Source of the DNA: Polyangiaceae bacterium
Lineage (GTDB): Bacteria; Myxococcota_A; Polyangia; Polyangiales; Polyangiaceae
Assembly (NCBI GenBank): GCA_020846005.1
Contig: JADLEQ010000055.1
Coordinates: forward strand, 1-64,000
DNA length: 64,000 nucleotides
Direction of reading: 5' to 3'
Part shown: one piece after another, positions 61,649-64,000 of the stretch
Layout of the letters: every line of letters starts with the position of its first letter
How positions within the stretch are numbered: position 1 is the stretch's first letter
Translations under genes and position numbers: made by a program
The notes under the pieces: model-generated
The model's input: only the letters and a program-made list of their open reading frames with translations
What the model was told of the DNA's origin: nothing
Databases searched by the model: none

Positions 61649-62788
61649 TCAGAAGTCCAGCTTGTAGAAGCGCCAGTACGCGACACCCAGGCAGGCCGCG
61701 ATCCAGGCGGCCGCCACGACGATCGGCTGGCCCTCGAACACCGGGACATGCAGCACGGACGCCCCAACGGCGTCCCGCAGGCGGCCGAACCCTGGGAACA
61801 GGACCCCCGACCACTCCGAGATGGTACCGAGCGCCTCGAACTCGTCGGCGATCTCGGTGCCCTTGAGCGCCTGGACGAGCCCCACGACCGAGTCGACGAC
61901 CACGTAATAGACGTATCCGATGACGATCGCGAACGCCGTCGATCGCGTGAGGACGCCGATCGCGCCGACGAGCGCCCAGAGCAACGCGACGGCGAAGAGC
62001 GTGAGCGGCATCGCGCCGAGGAGCGGAGCGTGCCAGACCCCAGTACGGATCCCCATCCCGACGAACAGGAGGAAGTAGCAGGCGAGGAGCGCCGCCGCGT
62101 AGAGCACGAGTCCGCCGGCGTACTTGCCGAAGAAGAGGACGTGCCGCCCGATCGGCTTGGAGATCAGCACGTCCACCGCGCCCGCCTGGAGCATCGCCGG
62201 GTAGTAGCCCGCGCACGCCGCGATGAACCCCCACATGCTCAACGTGAAGAGGAACCTCACGGCGAGCGACAACCAGATCTCAGCGCCCTTCTCCAGCGGC
62301 GTGATGCCCTTCGCGCGCTCGTCGACGATCTTCTGCGCTTCGTCGAGCAGCTCTTGCTGGAGCGCGAGCAGCGACTTGGCACGCTCTCGGGACTCGGCGG
62401 AGAGCGTCTCCTCCTCGGCCTTGGCTTCCTCGACTTGCTCGGCGGCCGCGCCCGCCTCGGCGAGGCGCTGCCGCTTGCGGACGGCCTTCCGGTACTTGGC
62501 CTGCGCCTCGTCGTACGCCGTCCGCGCGGGCAGCGAGCGCTGCTCGAAGCCGCGCTCCTTGGCGACGGCCGCGCGATAGGCCTCGTCCCAGCTGGTCTCG
62601 AAGTCGCCGGTGCCCTGCGTCTGGAAGGCCACCCCGAGGACGGCCTTTCCGTCCGGGCCCGTCAGCACCTTCGGGATGGCGAGCATCCCGCCGGTCAGCA
62701 GCAGCATGAGCCCGATGAGGACGAGGAAGACGATCTGCTGCTTCGACTGGCGCCAGGTGTCGCTCACGATGGCGAGAAACGGGGTCAC
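61649..62788 (-). CDS. ABC-2-type transporter permease with coiled-coil loop
   Basis: This 379-residue permease has one N-terminal transmembrane segment (about residues 18-38), then a large soluble region including a predicted coiled coil (about 80-160, many E/K/A/Q). About five further transmembrane segments follow in the C-terminal half, with LVGAIGVLTRSTAFAIVIGYVYY-type helices. ABC-2 permeases of this type (GldF/NatB-like) serve export or lipid and protein movement. It starts with GTG at 62788, overlapping the ATPase gene stop codon (GTGA), so both subunits are coupled. The substrate is unknown. Confidence 0.88.
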   Translation of the reverse strand: MTPFLAIVSDTWRQSKQQIVFLVLIGLMLLLTGGMLAIPKVLTGPDGKAVLGVAFQTQGTGDFETSWDEAYRAAVAKERGFEQRSLPARTAYDEAQAKYRKAVRKRQRLAEAGAAAEQVEEAKAEEETLSAESRERAKSLLALQQELLDEAQKIVDERAKGITPLEKGAEIWLSLAVRFLFTLSMWGFIAACAGYYPAMLQAGAVDVLISKPIGRHVLFFGKYAGGLVLYAAALLACYFLLFVGMGIRTGVWHAPLLGAMPLTLFAVALLWALVGAIGVLTRSTAFAIVIGYVYYVVVDSVVGLVQALKGTEIADEFEALGTISEWSGVLFPGFGRLRDAVGASVLHVPVFEGQPIVVAAAWIAACLGVAYWRFYKLDF

Positions 62789-63759
62789 GTGCGCGTCCCT
62801 CCCACGCCCTGGTCCTCCTGGGCGCCGATGAGATCGATGAACGCGTCCTCGAGATTCGCCCGCTGCGGCTCGACGCCGTAGATGGCCACGCCACGCGACC
62901 GGAGCGCGTCGATGGCGCGCGGGATCTCCTCGCGGGAGGGGAGCGTCACCGTGACCCCGGACGCGTGCGGGCCAACGGCGCCGAGCTCCGCGAGCGCGGC
63001 CTGCGCATCGGCGCCGAGCTCACCCGTCGTGAAGCGCACCTCCACGGCGCCTCGCTCCGTGCGGACGGTGTCGCGGATCTCGTCGACGGTGCCCTGCTGG
63101 AGGACCCGACCATGATGCATGATGGCGACGTGATCACAGATCTGTTCCACCTCGAGCAGGAGGTGGGAGTTCAGGAACACGGTGGTCCCCTTGCGACACA
63201 GGTCCTGGATGACGGTGCGGATGTGTTGGCGCCCGACCGGATCCACGCCATCCGTCGGCTCGTCGAGGAAGACGAGCTTCGGGCTGCCGAGCATGGCCTG
63301 CGCGAGGCCGATCCGCTGCTGCATCCCCTTGCTGAACTTGGTGACCCGCGTCGTGCCCCACTCGCGCATTCCCACCAGCTCGAGCTTCTCGTCGATGTCC
63401 TTGGCGAGCGCAGCGCCCGAGTGGCCCGCGAGCTGGCCGAAGTACTCCAGCACCCCACGGCCGGTGAGGTAGGGAGGGAAGCGGTGACCCTCCGGGAGGT
63501 ATCCCACCTCGCGCCGAGAGACGGGGAGCTCCACGTCGCGCCCGAGGAGGGTCGCGAACCCCTGCGACGGCCGTACGATCGACAGCAGGATCTTCACGAG
63601 CGTGCTCTTGCCGGCGCCGTTCGGCCCGAGCAGGCCGAACGCCGACCCCGCCGGGACGCGCAGGTTCACCGCGTCGAGCGCGCGGACCCTCCCCTTGTAG
63701 ACCTTCCCGAGCCCGTGTGTCTCGACGGCGTGCGCCCCGCCGGTTCCCCCCGTAGCCAC
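62785..63759 (-). CDS. ABC transporter ATP-binding protein
   Basis: This 324-residue ATPase has Walker A LLGPNGAGKST, a Q-loop region, the signature FSKGMQQRIGLAQ, Walker B LVFLDEPTDGVDP and the H-loop NSHLLLEVEQICDH. A C-terminal regulatory region of about 75 residues includes an R-G-V-A-I-Y-G-V strand. It starts with GTG at 63759, five bases after the EF-P stop codon. With the permease it forms a two-gene exporter (GldA/NatA-like) unit. The EF-P gene just upstream implies co-transcription. Confidence 0.93.
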   Translation of the reverse strand: MATGGTGGAHAVETHGLGKVYKGRVRALDAVNLRVPAGSAFGLLGPNGAGKSTLVKILLSIVRPSQGFATLLGRDVELPVSRREVGYLPEGHRFPPYLTGRGVLEYFGQLAGHSGAALAKDIDEKLELVGMREWGTTRVTKFSKGMQQRIGLAQAMLGSPKLVFLDEPTDGVDPVGRQHIRTVIQDLCRKGTTVFLNSHLLLEVEQICDHVAIMHHGRVLQQGTVDEIRDTVRTERGAVEVRFTTGELGADAQAALAELGAVGPHASGVTVTLPSREEIPRAIDALRSRGVAIYGVEPQRANLEDAFIDLIGAQEDQGVGGTRT

Positions 63760-63763
63760 GGGT

Positions 63764-64000
63764 TCAGCTCGGCGCCTTGACGCGCTCGAGGTAGCTGGCG
63801 GTGCGTGTATCGACCCGGATCCACTCCCCCTCGGTGATGAAGAGCGGCACGGCGACCGTCGCGCCGGTCGAGATCTTCGCCGGCTTCGTGACGTTGGTGG
63901 CGGTGTCGCCCTTGGCGCCGGGCTCGGTCTCCACGATCTGCGCGACGATGTGCGGCGGCAGCGCGACCGACACCGGGTTGCCGTTGTAGATGGTGATCGT
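63764..64000 (-). CDS. efp: Elongation factor P, C-terminal part (cut by window end)
   Basis: The visible 78 residues are the end of elongation factor P, which relieves ribosome stalling at polyproline stretches. The sequence [23 protein letters not shown], then [36 protein letters not shown] and YLERV match domains II-III. The start and the modified-lysine loop of domain I lie beyond base 64000. The ABC ATPase gene begins five bases after its stop codon. Confidence 0.95.
   Translation of the reverse strand, partial: TITIYNGNPVSVALPPHIVAQIVETEPGAKGDTATNVTKPAKISTGATVAVPLFITEGEWIRVDTRTASYLERVKAPS

Noticed and set aside
1-64000. tRNA, rRNA, insertion sequence, integrase or prophage genes
   Set aside because: None seen on either strand by eye. 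A dedicated tRNAscan or IS search would be needed to exclude short or degenerate copies.

Overview
The window is 64 kb of very GC-rich, densely coding bacterial DNA, estimated by eye at a little over 70% G+C. It looks like a myxobacterium (phylum Myxococcota, probably the Polyangia/Sorangium-like side). That is an inference from base composition, from the many lipoproteins with Gly/Ala/Ser-rich linkers behind the lipobox, from FG-GAP, MopE-like and RCC1-type surface proteins, from type IV pilus ATPases, and from a giant TPR protein. No marker gene fixes the species. I saw no rRNA, tRNA, CRISPR array, insertion sequence, integrase or phage gene.

Layout. 0-7 kb: an AarF/UbiB kinase-like gene diverges from a fusion of a PCMT-like methyltransferase and a GspE/PilB-like ATPase. 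The fusion is followed by a small protein with an internal duplication, then a copper unit (two-MBD CopA ATPase and CopZ chaperone). 7-15.5 kb: a predicted outer-membrane barrel, a 1,211-residue hydrolase-like lipoprotein, a WD40-like lipoprotein, a secreted unknown and an RCC1-repeat lipoprotein. 15.5-19 kb: an ATP-grasp (PGM1-like) ligase and an SDR dehydrogenase, translationally coupled and divergent from an orphan histidine kinase. 19-29 kb: eight predicted lipoproteins in a row (FG-GAP, alpha/beta hydrolase, DUF4349, cyclophilin, DUF192, MopE-like and others). 29-37.6 kb: mvaB-like lyase, purF, a TPR/membrane protein, a BBP2-type porin and a glycogen debranching enzyme.

37.6-45 kb: pilT and pilB, then a striking 507-bp minisatellite (27 units of 16 bp plus 5 units of 15 bp) just upstream of pilB. 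Beyond it lie an FHA protein, a Ser/Thr kinase and a rhodanese-MoeB fusion. 45-59 kb: a lipoprotein, then an apparent operon of an 11.3-kb gene for a 3,779-residue TPR protein, an acyltransferase and a class IV aminotransferase, joined by 4-base stop/start overlaps. 59-64 kb: a TPR lipoprotein, 3-hydroxyacyl-CoA dehydrogenase plus enoyl-CoA hydratase, and a leftward set of elongation factor P (cut by the window end), an ABC ATPase and an ABC-2 permease.

Two themes recur. Coding is tightly coupled, with many GTGA/TTGA overlaps. Several genes also have a TAnnnT hexamer only 6-10 bases before the start codon, which suggests leaderless or nearly leaderless mRNAs. The best candidates for something undescribed are the PCMT-GspE fusion with its duplicated partner, the pilB-proximal minisatellite, the giant-TPR operon and the ATP-grasp/SDR pair.
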